A stretch of DNA of 32,931 nucleotides from the NCBI GenBank assembly GCA_031181105.1, contig JAPSLD010000009.1, positions 1 to 32,931 of the forward strand, written 5' to 3'. Source of the stretch: Isoptericola sp. (lineage in GTDB: Bacteria > Actinomycetota > Actinomycetes > Actinomycetales > Cellulomonadaceae). Made by a program: the position numbers and the translations under genes. Positions 6,491-13,481 of the stretch are shown in pieces (position 1 is the stretch's first letter; each line of letters starts with the position of its first letter). The notes beneath the pieces were generated by a model. It saw only the letters and a program-made list of their open reading frames with translations, was not told the origin of the DNA and ran no database searches.

Positions 6491-7500
6491 GCAGTCTCGC
6501 CCTCGACGAGGCGCGGCGCGAGGATCCGTGGCTCGCCGGGCACGGGGGTGCCGGCGAGCAGGTCGAGGAGCGTCGACGTCGCCGCGGACACCATCTGCAC
6601 GAGCGGCTGCTCGACCGTCGTGAGCCGCGGCGTGGTGCGGTCCGCGGCGCCGAGGGCGTCGAACCCGACGACCTTGACGTCGTCGGGCACGGAGCGGCCC
6701 CGCGCGCGCAGGACCTCCAGCGCGCCCGTGGCCATGAGGTCCGACGCCGCGAACAGCCCGTCCACGTCCGGGTGCTCGTCGAGGATCTGCTCCATCGCCG
6801 CGGCACCACCGGCGACGGTGAAGTCGCCGTGCGCCACGACCTCGGCCGGCAGGCCCGCCTCGGCGAGCTCGCCGCGCCATCCCTCGAGGCGGTCGAGCGT
6901 CGCGGTCATGTCGAGCGGCCCCGTGATCGTCGCGATGCGGCGGCAGCCACGCTCCACGAGCCGGTGCGTCGCCGTCCGGCCGCCACCGACGTTGTCGACG
7001 TCGACGTAGTGCAGGCCCTCGGGGCTGAAGGGCCGCCCGACGAACACGGCGGGCAGGTTCGAGCGGGACAGCTCCGGCTCGAGCCGGTCGTCGCGGTGGT
7101 GCGAGGCCACGATCGCGCCGTCGACGTGGCCGCTGCGCAGGTACCGCGCGATGTGGCCCGGCCGCTCGTCGGGGCGCGACAGCAGCAGCACCAGCTGCAG
7201 CTCCGTGCCGGTCAGCCCCTCGCTGACGCCGCGCAGCACGCCGGCCAGGAACGGGTCGGTCAGGATGCGCGCGTCGGGCTCGGGCACCACGAGCGCGATC
7301 GAGTCCGTGCGCCGGGTGACGAGCGAGCGCGCCGCCCGGTTCGGGGAGTACCCGAGCCGGGCGACGGCGTCGTCGACAGCGGCCTGCGCCTCGGGCGAGA
7401 CCCGCTCGCCGCCGTTGATCGCGCGCGACGCGGTGGACCGGGACACGCCCGCGGCGCGGGCGACGTCGTCGAGTGTCGGGGCGCCGTGCACGGTGGTCAC
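6487..7500 (-). CDS. cebR: LacI-family repressor, CebR/CelR type
   Basis: A 337-residue LacI/GalR repressor. The N-terminal helix-turn-helix is clear (LDDVARAAGVSRSTASRAINGGERVS, residues about 10-35), with the minor-groove hinge motif YSPNRAARSLVTRRT following. The rest is a periplasmic-binding-like effector domain (DSIALVVPEPDARILTDPF ... VDGLFAASDLMATGALEVL). The GTG at 7500 gives the standard family length; the frame continues upstream to 7749, but that part overlaps bglC. It is the last gene of the cello-oligosaccharide cluster, 10 bp after bglC. CebR and CelR, in Streptomyces and Thermobifida, bind TGGGAGCGCTCCCA and are released by cellobiose. That exact box lies in front of the binding-protein gene here, so orthologous function is a strong inference. 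Its 3' end lies in a 90-bp repeat. Confidence 0.92.
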   Translation of the reverse strand: MTTVHGAPTLDDVARAAGVSRSTASRAINGGERVSPEAQAAVDDAVARLGYSPNRAARSLVTRRTDSIALVVPEPDARILTDPFLAGVLRGVSEGLTGTELQLVLLLSRPDERPGHIARYLRSGHVDGAIVASHHRDDRLEPELSRSNLPAVFVGRPFSPEGLHYVDVDNVGGGRTATHRLVERGCRRIATITGPLDMTATLDRLEGWRGELAEAGLPAEVVAHGDFTVAGGAAAMEQILDEHPDVDGLFAASDLMATGALEVLRARGRSVPDDVKVVGFDALGAADRTTPRLTTVEQPLVQMVSAATSTLLDLLAGTPVPGEPRILAPRLVEGETA

Positions 7501-7510
7501 GACCGCGAGA

Positions 7511-9097
7511 CTACTGGCCCGCGGCGTCGGCGTGCTGCCCGGCTCGGCGGGCGGGCACGGCGTTGTCGCGGGCGACCTCGGCGTACCAGCGGCCGGACGC
7601 CTTGACCGTGCGCTCCTGGGTCTCGTAGTCGACCCGCACGATCCCGAACCGCTTCGAGTAGCCGAGCGCCCACTCGAAGTTGTCCATGAGCGACCACGCG
7701 AAGTAGCCGCGCACGTCGGCGCCCGCGTCGATCGCGTCCGCGACGGCACGCAGGTGGGCGTCGATGAACGCCAGCCGGTCCTGGTCGTCGACGCTGCCGT
7801 CGGGCTGGACGACGTCGGGGTACGCGGCCCCGTTCTCCGTGACGAACAGCGCGGTGCCGCGCGGGCCGGTGTAGTCCTGCTGCAGGCGCACGAGCACGCG
7901 CGTCAGGCCCTCGGGCTGCACCTCCCACCCCATGTCCGTGGTCGGCAGGCCACGGCTGTGGTGGTGGATCCCGTCGGGGACCGGGTTGGGGGAGCGGGTC
8001 TCCCGCACCGGTCCGTCGGCCGGCGTCTCGCGGGCGCCGTCGGGGCCCGCGGTGCCCTGCGGGGATCCCGCGGCCTGCTGCGGGCGCGCCGACACCGCGC
8101 CGCCGTTGTAGTAGTTGACGCCGAGCACGTCGATCGGCGTCGAGATGACCTCGAGGTCGCCCGGGCGGACCACGTCGGCGAAGCCGAGGTGCGCGACGTC
8201 GTCGAGCACGTCCTGCGGGTAGGCGCCGCGCAGGACCGGGTCGAGGAAGATGCGGTTGAACATGCCGTCGTCGCGGCGTGCGGCGTCGACGTCGGCCGGG
8301 TCGCGGGGGTCGACCGGGTCGGAGACCGTGAAGTTGAGCGTGATGCCGAGCGACGCCTCCGGGTCGCGCTCGCGCAGGGCCTGGACGGCGAGCCCGTGGC
8401 CCAGCATGAGGTGGTGGGCGGCGGCCAGCCCGAGCTCGGGGGACTTCTTGCCGGGCGCGTGCGCGCCGGAGGTGTAGCCGAGGAACGCCGAGCACCACGG
8501 CTCGTTGAGCGTGGTCCACACCCGCACCCGGTCGCCGAGCGCCTCGTGGACCGCGACGGCGTAGTCGGCGAAGCGGTGGGCTGTGTCGCGCGCGGGCCAG
8601 CCGCCGAGCTCCTCGAGCGCCTGCGGCAGGTCCCAGTGGTACAGCGTGAGCCACGGCAGGATGTCGGCCTCGAGCAGCTCGTCGACGAGTCGCGAGTAGA
8701 AGTCGAGCCCCTCGGCGTTGACCGTCTTGCCGTCGGGCACGATCCGCGCCCACGACGTCGAGAAGCGGTACGTGTCGAGGTTCAGCCGCTGCATGAGCGC
8801 GACGTCCTCGCGGTACCGGTGGTAGTGGTCGCAGGCGACGAGGCCGTCGTCGCCGTCCCGCACGGCGCCGGGGACGCGGCAGAACGCGTCCCAGATCGAG
8901 TCCTGGCGGCCGCCCTCGGTGCCCGCGCCCTCGATCTGGAAGGCGGCGGTCGCCGTGCCCCACAGGAAGCCGTCGGGGAACGGCACGCGCCCGGTGGCGT
9001 GCGGGGTCGCGCCGGCGAGCGGGGCGGTGGGCATGAAGGGCACCGGCGTGCCGGGTGCGGGGAGGCGGAGGCCGGGTCCCGGCGTACGAAGAGTCAT
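7511..9097 (-). CDS. bglC: GH1 beta-glucosidase
   Basis: A 528-residue family 1 glycoside hydrolase without a signal peptide, so it would hydrolyse imported cellobiose and short cellodextrins to glucose in the cytosol. The retaining pair is visible: acid/base Glu199 in WTTLNEPW and nucleophile Glu421 in FVTENGAAYPD. The barrel starts at FPDGFLWGTATAAFQIEGA, residues about 40-58, and ends with GYFAWSLMDNFEWALGYSKRFGIVRVDY. An insert rich in Pro, Gly and Ala (about 335-385) lies between NYYNGG and TDMGWEV; inserts here occur in other actinobacterial members. The ATG at 9097 was chosen because the long upstream frame overlaps the permease gene. It follows the cebG-type permease by 116 bp, with a hairpin in that gap, and precedes the repressor. 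It corresponds to BglC of the Streptomyces ceb cluster. Confidence 0.95.
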   Translation of the reverse strand: MTLRTPGPGLRLPAPGTPVPFMPTAPLAGATPHATGRVPFPDGFLWGTATAAFQIEGAGTEGGRQDSIWDAFCRVPGAVRDGDDGLVACDHYHRYREDVALMQRLNLDTYRFSTSWARIVPDGKTVNAEGLDFYSRLVDELLEADILPWLTLYHWDLPQALEELGGWPARDTAHRFADYAVAVHEALGDRVRVWTTLNEPWCSAFLGYTSGAHAPGKKSPELGLAAAHHLMLGHGLAVQALRERDPEASLGITLNFTVSDPVDPRDPADVDAARRDDGMFNRIFLDPVLRGAYPQDVLDDVAHLGFADVVRPGDLEVISTPIDVLGVNYYNGGAVSARPQQAAGSPQGTAGPDGARETPADGPVRETRSPNPVPDGIHHHSRGLPTTDMGWEVQPEGLTRVLVRLQQDYTGPRGTALFVTENGAAYPDVVQPDGSVDDQDRLAFIDAHLRAVADAIDAGADVRGYFAWSLMDNFEWALGYSKRFGIVRVDYETQERTVKASGRWYAEVARDNAVPARRAGQHADAAGQ

Positions 9098-9130
9098 CTC
9101 TCTGCGATCTTCCCATGCTGTGGAGGGTGG

Positions 9131-9161
9131 CGCCCGGGCCGGCTGGTGCCGGGCCCGGGCG
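9131..9161 (-). terminator. Intercistronic hairpin between permease and beta-glucosidase genes
   Basis: CGCCCGGGCCGGC, a TGGT loop, and GCCGGGCCCGGGCG form a 12-13 bp stem with one bulged G. It lies 52 bp past the permease stop and ahead of bglC. It may be an attenuating terminator or an mRNA-stabilising 3' structure. Confidence 0.45.
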
Positions 9162-9213
9162 GTCGGGTGGTCTGGTCTGGCGGGTCGGCCCGGCCGCGGG
9201 CCGTGCGTGGTCG

Positions 9214-10137
9214 TCAGCCCTTCACGGCGCCCGCCATGATGCCCGCGACGAGCTGGCGGCCGACGAAGACGAAGATCACCAGGAGCGGGAGGGTCACCAG
9301 GAAGATGCCGCCCATGACGAGCGAGTAGTCGACGAAGTACGTCGCCTGCAGGGAGCGGACCACGAGCGGCAGCGTCGGGTTGTCCTGGTTGAGCACGATC
9401 GAGGGCCAGAAGAAGTTGGTCCACTGCTGGACGAACGTGAACAGGCCGAGCATCGCCGCCGCGGGCCGGGCCGTGGGCATCGCGACGGACCAGAACGTCC
9501 GGATCATCGACGCGCCGTCGACGCGCGCGGCCTCGATGAGCTCGAACGGCAGCGCCTCGGACAGGTACTGCGTCATCCAGAACACGCCGAACGCCGCGAC
9601 GAGGCCCGGGACGACGACGGCCTGCACCTTGCCGATCCAGCCGATCTCCGACATGAGGATGTACAGCGGGATGACGCCGAGCTGGGTCGGCACCGCCATC
9701 GTCGCGATGACGAACACCAGCAGCGGCCCCCGCCCGCGGAACCGCAGCTTGGCGAACGAGTAGCCGGCGAGCGTCGAGAACAGCACGACCGAGGCCGAGA
9801 CGGTGACCGCGATGACCACGGAGTTGAGCAGGGCCCGCCAGAAGTTGATCTGGGTCGACTCGACGACCGTGGCGAACTGCCGGAACAGGCTCGAGTCGGG
9901 CAGCCACTGCGGGACCGGGTTCTGCGCGATCGCCACCGGCTCGGAGGAGCCGAGCACGAGGGTGAAGTACAGCGGGAAGACGGAGATCAGCAGCGCGACC
10001 CCGAGCAGCGTGTAGACGACCCACCCGGGCCGGCGTGACGCCGCGCGCGACGCGCGGGACCCTCGCTGGCGGCGGCGGGCGGCCGCCTTGGCCGCGCCCT
10101 TGCCCGCGGTCTGCGCGGTGACGGCGACGGAGCTCAT
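9214..10137 (-). CDS. cebG: Sugar ABC transporter permease, MalG/CebG type
   Basis: A 307-residue inner-membrane permease of the MalG family. After a basic N-terminal leader, six hydrophobic segments follow (WVVYTLLGVALLISVFPLYF near 40, and four internal ones). The cytoplasmic EAA loop that docks the ATPase is clear (EAARVDGASMIRTFWSVAMPTARP). The ATG overlaps the TGA of the upstream permease gene (ATGA, 10137-10134), so translation of the two is probably coupled. With the preceding permease and the binding lipoprotein it forms the importer of cello-oligosaccharides. No ATPase gene is in the cluster; in Streptomyces the shared MsiK ATPase serves CebEFG, and the same arrangement is inferred here. 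Confidence 0.92.
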   Translation of the reverse strand: MSSVAVTAQTAGKGAAKAAARRRQRGSRASRAASRRPGWVVYTLLGVALLISVFPLYFTLVLGSSEPVAIAQNPVPQWLPDSSLFRQFATVVESTQINFWRALLNSVVIAVTVSASVVLFSTLAGYSFAKLRFRGRGPLLVFVIATMAVPTQLGVIPLYILMSEIGWIGKVQAVVVPGLVAAFGVFWMTQYLSEALPFELIEAARVDGASMIRTFWSVAMPTARPAAAMLGLFTFVQQWTNFFWPSIVLNQDNPTLPLVVRSLQATYFVDYSLVMGGIFLVTLPLLVIFVFVGRQLVAGIMAGAVKG

Positions 10138-11291
10138 CGGTCCTCCTCGGGGGTCGTGCCGGCACGGGCCGCGCCTGCTCGCGCGCCGCCCGACGGCGGG
10201 GCGCCGGTCCCGGGCGCGGGCCCGGCCGCGGGCGGGGTGGTCGTGGCGGCCCCCGCGGCGCGGGCTCGCTCGAGCAGCGCCCGGGTGTGGCGGCGGCTGA
10301 CCTTGGGCGTGCTGGGACCCGACGTCGAGATCCGCCGCGTGAGGAGGAAGTTGATCATGCCGATGCCGATGATCAGCACGAAGAGGATCCAGGCGACGGC
10401 GGCCGCGCGGCCGAAGTTCTTCTGGTTGCCCCACGCGACGTCGTACAGGTAGAGGACGGTGGTCATCCAGTTCTTGGAGGGACCGCCGAGCCCGGCGGCG
10501 TCGTACATGCGGACCTCGTCGAAGATCTGCAGGCCGCCGATGGTCGAGGTGATGACGACGAAGATGATGGTCGCCCGGATCTGCGGCACGGTGACCGAGA
10601 AGAACTGGCGGACGCGGCCGGCGCCGTCGATCACCGCGGCCTCGTAGAGCTCGCGCGGCACGGCCTGCATCGCGGCGAGGAAGATGAGCGCGTTGTACCC
10701 GGTCCAGCGGTAGTTGACGATCGTGGCGATGGCGAGGTGGCTCGCGAACCGATCCGAGTGCCAGCCGACGGGGTCGATCCCCACGATGCCGAGCAGCGCG
10801 TTGACGAACCCGTACTGGTCGGCGAACATCCGGCCGAAGATCATGGAGACGGCGACCGGCGCCACGATGTAGGGCACGAGCACACCCATGCGCCAGAAGG
10901 TGGCGGCGCGCAGGTTCTGGTCGAGCAGCGCGGCGATGGTGATCGCCAGGAGGACCTGGGGCACGCTCGACAGGACGAAGATCGAGACGGTGTTGACGAG
11001 CGACCGCCAGAAGACCGGCTGGTCGAGCACGTCCGCGTAGTTCTGCAGCCCGACGAAGTCGCCCTGGCCGCCCAGCAGGTTCCACTGGTGGACCGACACG
11101 AACGCCGTGTAGACGAGCGGGAACAGGCCGGTGACGGCGAACAGGACGAAGAACGGCGAGATGTACAGGTAGGGCGAGAGCTTCACGTCCCAGCGGCCCA
11201 GCCGCTGGGAGAACCCGACCCGCCGGGGAGCCCGGCGGCCCGGCGGTCGGCCGCGCGCGGGCGCGGGCTGCGTGGGGGAGAGGACGGCCAT
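10134..11291 (-). CDS. cebF: Sugar ABC transporter permease, MalF/CebF type
   Basis: A 385-residue inner-membrane permease of the MalF family and partner of the downstream CebG-type protein. It has a short basic leader, then YLYISPFFVLFAVTGLFPLVYTAF as first transmembrane helix, and about six helices in all. The EAA loop is EAAVIDGAGRVRQFFSVTVPQIR. The ATG at 11291 has an AGGAAG Shine-Dalgarno sequence six bases upstream. After the last helix (WILFVLIIGIGMINFLL) the protein continues for about 70 residues in a Pro/Ala/Gly/Thr-rich, basic tail; relatives usually stop soon after the last helix. The gene follows the binding-protein gene by 113 bp that contain two strong hairpins, and it overlaps the next permease by 4 bp. 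Confidence 0.92.
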   Translation of the reverse strand: MAVLSPTQPAPARGRPPGRRAPRRVGFSQRLGRWDVKLSPYLYISPFFVLFAVTGLFPLVYTAFVSVHQWNLLGGQGDFVGLQNYADVLDQPVFWRSLVNTVSIFVLSSVPQVLLAITIAALLDQNLRAATFWRMGVLVPYIVAPVAVSMIFGRMFADQYGFVNALLGIVGIDPVGWHSDRFASHLAIATIVNYRWTGYNALIFLAAMQAVPRELYEAAVIDGAGRVRQFFSVTVPQIRATIIFVVITSTIGGLQIFDEVRMYDAAGLGGPSKNWMTTVLYLYDVAWGNQKNFGRAAAVAWILFVLIIGIGMINFLLTRRISTSGPSTPKVSRRHTRALLERARAAGAATTTPPAAGPAPGTGAPPSGGARAGAARAGTTPEEDR

Positions 11292-11327
11292 GAGCTGCTT
11301 CCTGTGCGTCGTCGCAGGGCGGAGGTT

Positions 11328-11370
11328 CCCGCGCCGGGCCGGCGGCCGTGGGCGGCCGGCCCGGCGCGGG
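11328..11370 (-). terminator. Strong hairpin between binding-protein and permease genes
   Basis: A perfect 16-bp inverted repeat (11328-11343 with 11355-11370, arm CCCGCGCCGGGCCGGC) with an 11-nt loop, upstream of the cebF Shine-Dalgarno sequence. Together with the hairpin at 11375-11399 it probably protects the 3' end of the binding-protein message or reduces read-through into the permease genes. Confidence 0.65.
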
Positions 11371-11374
11371 GTGC

Positions 11375-11399
11375 GGTCCCGGGGGTCGGGCCCGGGACC
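11375..11399 (-). terminator. Hairpin directly after the cebE stop
   Basis: A perfect 9-bp inverted repeat (GGTCCCGGG and CCCGGGACC) with a 7-nt loop, beginning 5 bases past the binding-protein stop codon. Confidence 0.6.
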
Positions 11400-11404
11400 T
11401 GCGC

Positions 11405-12748
11405 TCAGAGGCCGAGCGAGGCGAACTCCTCGAGCGCGCCCTGCCAGCCGGCCTCCGCGTCCTGCTCCTTCGTCACGTCGACGCGCAGCAGCGCGTTCTG
11501 CACGGACTGGTGGATCGAGAAGTAGTTCGGGCCCTTGAACGGGGCGCCCTCGATCGCCTGCGCGCGGGCCGAGAAGATCTGACCGACCGGCGCGTCGCCG
11601 AAGAACTCGTTGGTGAACGACTGCACCTGCTCCGAGGCCTGCGCCTCGACCTGCGACGGGAAGGTGCCCGCGAACTCGAACGCCGCGATCTGCTGCTCGG
11701 GCGCGGTCAGCCACGCGGCGAGCTGCTTGGCCTCCTCGGTGTGGGCGCCCGAGGCCGGGACGGTCAGGAACGAGCCGCCCCAGTTGCCGCCGCCACCCGG
11801 GAAGACGTCGGCGACGTCCCAGCCCGCGACGCCGCCCGCGCGCTCCTCGATCGGGCCGGTCATCCACGCCGGGCACAGCATCGTCGCGAAGCCGTCGTTC
11901 TGGAACGCCGCGTCCCAGTCGCCGCTCCACTGCTCGAGACCCGCGGACAGGCCGTCGGTCACCGCGGCCTGGACGACCTGGTCGTACAGGTCCTTGACGG
12001 CGGTGTTCGACGCGAGGTCCTTGGGCTCGCCCGTCGCCGGGTCCTCGTAGGCGTCCATGACCTGGTTGATCATGCCCTGGTAGGTGGGCGTGGCGCCGTC
12101 GAACCAGGCCGCGTCGGAGCTCGCGACGAACTGGCGGCCCACCTCGAAGTAGTCCTCCCAGGTGGCGTCGGCGCCGCCGAGCAGCTCGGCGACCTCCTCG
12201 CGGTCGCTCGGCAGCCCGGCCGCCTCGAACAGGTCGGCGCGGTAGCAGATCGCCTCCGGGCCGATGTCCGTGCCGTAGCCGATGAGCTTGCCGTCCGGGG
12301 TGGTGGCCTGCTCGACCTTCCAGTCGAGCCAGCGGCCCTCGATCTCGGGGTCGGACAGGTCGGTGAACAGGTCCGGGTACTGGGTGAGCTCGGGCAGCCA
12401 GTCGACCTCGATGGCCTCGATGTCGGCGAGGCCCTCCCCGCCCGCGGCGAGCTTGGTGGTCAGGTTGGTCCGGGCGTCCTCGGAGCGGGCCGCGGTGACG
12501 TGCTCGACGGTGACGCCCGGGTTCTCCTCCTCGTACCGGGCGAGGAGCTCGTCCGTGTAGCCGAAGTTGTTGAACGTGGCGACGGTGAGCGTGATCTCCC
12601 CCGAGCCGCTCTCTTCACCCGAGCCAGAGCCCGAGCCGTCGTCGGAGCCGCTGCCGCACGCGGTGAGCGCGAGGGTGATGCTGGCGAGACCGGCGGTGGC
12701 CGCGGCGGTGCGGCGGGACCGGCCGGCGTGGCGAGTGCTGCTGAGCAC
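11405..12748 (-). CDS. cebE: Cello-oligosaccharide-binding lipoprotein of an ABC importer
   Basis: A 447-residue extracellular solute-binding protein (family 1, MalE-like) anchored to the membrane as a lipoprotein. The signal sequence has an Arg-rich n-region, a hydrophobic core and the lipobox LTAC with Cys31 as the lipidated residue. A Gly/Ser/Glu linker (about 32-50) follows. The mature domain starts ITLTVATFNNFGYTDELLARYEEENPGV, typical of the family. The start is a GTG at 12748, with AAAGGAG 5 bases upstream; no ATG fits. It is the first gene of the cluster, directly behind a perfect CebR/CelR operator. By position and operator it corresponds to CebE, which binds cellobiose and cellotriose in Streptomyces. 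The exact sugar preference cannot be read from sequence. Confidence 0.93.
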   Translation of the reverse strand: MLSSTRHAGRSRRTAAATAGLASITLALTACGSGSDDGSGSGSGEESGSGEITLTVATFNNFGYTDELLARYEEENPGVTVEHVTAARSEDARTNLTTKLAAGGEGLADIEAIEVDWLPELTQYPDLFTDLSDPEIEGRWLDWKVEQATTPDGKLIGYGTDIGPEAICYRADLFEAAGLPSDREEVAELLGGADATWEDYFEVGRQFVASSDAAWFDGATPTYQGMINQVMDAYEDPATGEPKDLASNTAVKDLYDQVVQAAVTDGLSAGLEQWSGDWDAAFQNDGFATMLCPAWMTGPIEERAGGVAGWDVADVFPGGGGNWGGSFLTVPASGAHTEEAKQLAAWLTAPEQQIAAFEFAGTFPSQVEAQASEQVQSFTNEFFGDAPVGQIFSARAQAIEGAPFKGPNYFSIHQSVQNALLRVDVTKEQDAEAGWQGALEEFASLGL

Positions 12749-12786
12749 GGTGACTCCTTTGTCTGGACGATCGATCGAGGATGTGT

Positions 12787-12800
12787 TGGGAGCGCTCCCA
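12787..12800. promoter_or_regulatory. Perfect CebR/CelR operator
   Basis: TGGGAGCGCTCCCA, a perfect 14-bp palindrome identical to the box reported for CelR of Thermobifida and CebR of Streptomyces. It lies 39-52 bp upstream of the binding-protein GTG, in the expected promoter region. It predicts cellobiose-inducible repression of the whole cluster. Confidence 0.92.
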
Positions 12801-12809
12801 CCGCCATGG

Positions 12810-12823
12810 TGGTAGCGCTTCCA
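12810..12823. promoter_or_regulatory. Second, degenerate LacI-family operator
   Basis: TGGTAGCGCTTCCA keeps the central AGCGCT and the outer TGG/CCA of the perfect box. Its centre is 23 bp from that of the first box, about two helical turns. Cooperative binding of two repressor dimers is inferred. Confidence 0.7.
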
Positions 12824-12924
12824 CGACCGCGTCAGATGCTTGCCGGGCGGCGGGGGTCGCGTCAAGTGCGTGACCGGATCGTTACGCGGACGCGGCGCAG
12901 GCCGTCGCAGGCCGTCCGGCGGCG

Positions 12925-13440
12925 TCAGCCCTCGGAGCCACCTCGGGCGAGCCACTCGCGGGCCGCGGCGGCGTCGGCCTCGAGCGTGCGCCGCACGGCC
13001 TCGGCGGCCGCCTCGGCGACGACCGAGCCGAAGAGCGGGACGGAGGCGTGGACCTCGCCGTCGTAGACCTGGCGCGTGCCGCCGCCGGGCAGCGGCTCGA
13101 GCGAGATGGTGCCCGTGACGCGGACCGGGGCGCCGGCGATCTCGAGGGCGACGGTGCCCACCCGGCGCTCGTTCGAGGGCCCCTCCCACGCCTCGACCTG
13201 GCGGAGCTCGACCTGGCCCCCGACGAGGTGGCGGACCTGGTGCGGGATCGTGTCGACGGGCAGGGTGCGCCGCACGGCCACGGTGAACCCCGAGTCGAGG
13301 CTGCCGGTGACGTCGGCGGCCTCGACGGTGCCGCCCGTCGTGCCGCGCACGGCGCGCCACCGCACGGAGGACTCGTCCGCGAGCATGGCGGCGACCTCGG
13401 CGACGTCGGCCGGATACGTGAGCTCCACGGTCAGGTGCAC
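12925..13440 (-). CDS. DUF2505 protein (SRPBCC fold)
   Basis: A 171-residue soluble protein of the DUF2505 family, found mainly in actinobacteria and related to START/polyketide-cyclase ligand-binding folds. The start has the expected strand pattern (VHLTVELTYPADVAEVAAMLADESSVRWRAV). The middle is rich in paired beta segments (VRVTGTISLEPLPGGGTRQVYDGEVHASVPLFG), and the end is a long helix (VVAEAAAEAVRRTLEADAAAAREWLA), as in SRPBCC domains. The biochemical function of the family is unknown. The GTG at 13440 was chosen over the TTG at 13446 because a TAGTGT -10 box lies exactly 6 nt before it. It is transcribed divergently from the PdtaS-like kinase, 41 bp away. A 10-bp direct duplication (12897-12916) follows its stop. 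The remaining 12749-12896 holds the cebE promoter and operators. Confidence 0.85.
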   Translation of the reverse strand: MHLTVELTYPADVAEVAAMLADESSVRWRAVRGTTGGTVEAADVTGSLDSGFTVAVRRTLPVDTIPHQVRHLVGGQVELRQVEAWEGPSNERRVGTVALEIAGAPVRVTGTISLEPLPGGGTRQVYDGEVHASVPLFGSVVAEAAAEAVRRTLEADAAAAREWLARGGSEG

Positions 13441-13446
13441 ACGCAA

Positions 13447-13452
13447 ACACTA
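13447..13452 (-). promoter_or_regulatory. -10 box for leaderless DUF2505 transcript
   Basis: TAGTGT on the minus strand, 6 nt before the GTG at 13440, with no Shine-Dalgarno sequence. It lies back to back with the pdtaS -10 box, 17 bp away. Confidence 0.6.
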
Positions 13453-13469
13453 CCGACCGCGTGCGCCCG

Positions 13470-13475
13470 TAGGCT
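13470..13475 (+). promoter_or_regulatory. -10 box for leaderless pdtaS transcript
   Basis: TAGGCT followed by 6 nt (GGGCCC) and the GTG at 13482. This is the textbook leaderless actinobacterial arrangement and fixes the pdtaS start. Confidence 0.7.
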
Positions 13476-13481
13476 GGGCCC

